Below are positions 62,274 to 62,924 of a stretch of 62,924 bases of DNA, one piece after another. The translations under genes and the position numbers were made by a program. The DNA is taken from the NCBI GenBank assembly GCA_902795045.1, contig CADBJU010000030.1:1-62924 (forward strand), read 5' to 3'. How positions within the stretch are numbered: the stretch's first letter is position 1; the number at the start of each line of letters is the position of its first letter. Below the pieces are notes generated by a model that was given only the letters and a program-made list of their open reading frames with translations, did no database searches and was not told the origin of the DNA. Source of the DNA: Oscillospiraceae bacterium. GTDB taxonomy: Bacteria; Bacillota; Clostridia; Oscillospirales; Oscillospiraceae.

Positions 62274-62500
62274 AAATAAAGCCCTCGTCCCATAGGGACG
62301 AAAGCAGAACTTCCGCGGTACCACCCACGTTCGGCATAAGGCCGCACTCATGATGCTTAACGCGCATCCCACGCCGGGGATTGGCCGGAGCTCCGGGGCG
62401 AACCAAGCGCCTGCCTTTTCAGGGGCTTCCAGCCGACGGCCCCCGATCTCTGCAAAAGGTGATAGCGCTATTTTCCCCTTCTTCGCGATAACGTATAGAA
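62274..62500 (-). promoter_or_regulatory. T-box riboswitch of pheST (specifier TTC)
   Basis: On the minus strand the T-box TGGGTGGTACCGCGG (near 62331-62317) is followed by AAGTTCTGC and a terminator hairpin GTCCC-TATG-GGAC with a long T-run (ending near 62272). Upstream, the AGAGA motif and the GCTGGAAGCC loop of stem I are visible. The codon in specifier position is TTC (62402-62400), phenylalanine, in GGTTCGCCCC. Uncharged tRNA-Phe would stabilise the antiterminator and switch on pheST. Confidence 0.9.
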
Positions 62501-62578
62501 TTTATCACAGTTATACAATTATTGCAAGCCCTTTTTGGATAAAACGCGCGTCAAAAGCTCTTCGACCATTCCGCCGAC

Positions 62579-62718
62579 TGTCATTGCGAGGAACCAGTGC
62601 GCACACTGGTGACGTGGCAATCCGCCCGCCGGAGGCCCTGAACATCTCTGAAATCGTAACTTGGCCGCTGGGAGAACGGATTGCCACGACCAGTTTGAGA
62701 ACTGGTCTCGCAATGACA
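62579..62718. repeat. dispersed palindromic repeat family C, copy 2
   Basis: Begins TGTCATTGCGAGGAACCAGT and ends ACTGGTCTCGCAATGACA; inner GGCAATCCG and CGGATTGCC also pair. It matches the copy at 27716-27782 at its termini but is twice as long. Confidence 0.85.
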
Positions 62719-62746
62719 GGCTTTGTGTGGTGCACAAATACAAAAA

Positions 62747-62772
62747 GGGCTTCGGCATTGCTGCCGAAGCCC
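62747..62772 (-). terminator. terminator of the partial oxidoreductase gene
   Basis: On the minus strand GGGCTTCGGC-agcaat-GCCGAAGCCC followed by TTTTTG, 23 nt after the stop codon. Confidence 0.85.
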
Positions 62773-62794
62773 GAAGGTTTATGCTGTTTTGGGA

Positions 62795-62924
62795 TTATTC
62801 GTAGAGGGCTTTGAGCTTCATCAGGTGCTCGTAGCGCTTCTTCGCTTCCTCCTCGTTGGCGGTAAAGAGTCTCTCGGCTCTCTCCGGGAACTCGCGGGTA
62901 AGTCTGGAGTAGCGCGCCTCGTTC
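62795..62924 (-). CDS. C-terminus of probable pyruvate:ferredoxin oxidoreductase (partial)
   Basis: The last 43 codons of a minus-strand gene running off the right end. The frame reads NEARYSRLTREFPERAERLF and then EEEAKKRYEHLMKLKALYE before a TAA stop at 62795-62797. The pattern 'x-EVRY-x-SL-x3-P-x-x-A-x-x-LF ... RY' is typical of the C-terminus of NifJ-type pyruvate:ferredoxin oxidoreductase, but only this short piece can be judged. The enzyme would reduce ferredoxin for the Rnf complex. Confidence 0.6.
   Translation of the reverse strand, partial: NEARYSRLTREFPERAERLFTANEEEAKKRYEHLMKLKALYE

Overview
The window looks like chromosome from a GC-rich, spore-forming anaerobic member of the Clostridia, most like the Oscillospiraceae (gut Ruminococcaceae-type). 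Evidence: a spoIIE gene, a complete six-gene Rnf complex in the clostridial order C-D-G-E-A-B, the tail of what looks like pyruvate:ferredoxin oxidoreductase, a T-box leader in front of pheST, an IreB-family gene, many secreted BspA-like proteins, and several families of palindromic intergenic repeats. No species name can be fixed from the sequence alone.

Layout. Positions 1-15.2 kb are accessory in character. A damaged tRNA-Ser (301-377) and an intact tRNA-Ser(TGA) (14750-14840), which share an identical 32-nt 3' end, enclose this stretch, and a third, interrupted tRNA-Ser fragment lies at 14901-15083. Inside are an XRE / AlbA_2-HATPase / Mrr-type nuclease cluster, a frameshifted helix-turn-helix gene, a HipB-HipA-like fusion with a palindrome in its own promoter, a lone CRISPR type I-E-like repeat, two secreted proteins (TlpA-like and transglutaminase-like), and a two-component system whose regulator is an HTH-receiver fusion. 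Two identical operator-like palindromes lie between the regulator and the divergent transglutaminase gene.

15.2-19.1 kb holds a polytopic membrane protein and a zinc-ribbon Ser/Thr kinase with a proline-threonine repeat stalk and Sel1 repeats; its DFG motif reads NMG. 19.1-24.1 kb is the rnf operon. 24.3-32 kb, all on the minus strand, carries a ZIP metal transporter with a hairpin over its ribosome site, an ECF sigma / anti-sigma / secreted protein trio, a patatin-like lipase, and spoIIE with a small partner. 32-42.2 kb, plus strand, carries mgtE, an O-antigen-ligase-like protein, DUF1643, Nudix and VanZ-like proteins, then two large secreted proteins (papain protease; transglutaminase with leucine-rich repeats) driven by very similar promoters.

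42.2-52.7 kb, minus strand, is mostly housekeeping: aldo/keto reductase, protein O-mannosyltransferase, NagD-type phosphatase, glpK, pyrimidine-nucleoside phosphorylase, mazF without a visible antitoxin, hflC and hflK. 52.9-56.9 kb is a secreted Cys/His-motif protein followed by a large VWA surface protein. 57-62.9 kb carries a small basic protein, ireB, pheT, pheS with its T-box, and the partial oxidoreductase gene. PheT contains what looks like a second copy of its OB fold.

The Rnf complex and the ferredoxin oxidoreductase belong to the same ferredoxin-based energy metabolism. The secreted transglutaminase, protease, VWA and kinase/Sel1 proteins suggest a cell that invests heavily in its surface. 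The most unusual items are the HTH-receiver system with its paired operators, the XRE/AlbA_2/Mrr cluster, the tRNA-Ser remnants, the OB-fold duplication in PheT and a 212-bp MITE-like element.
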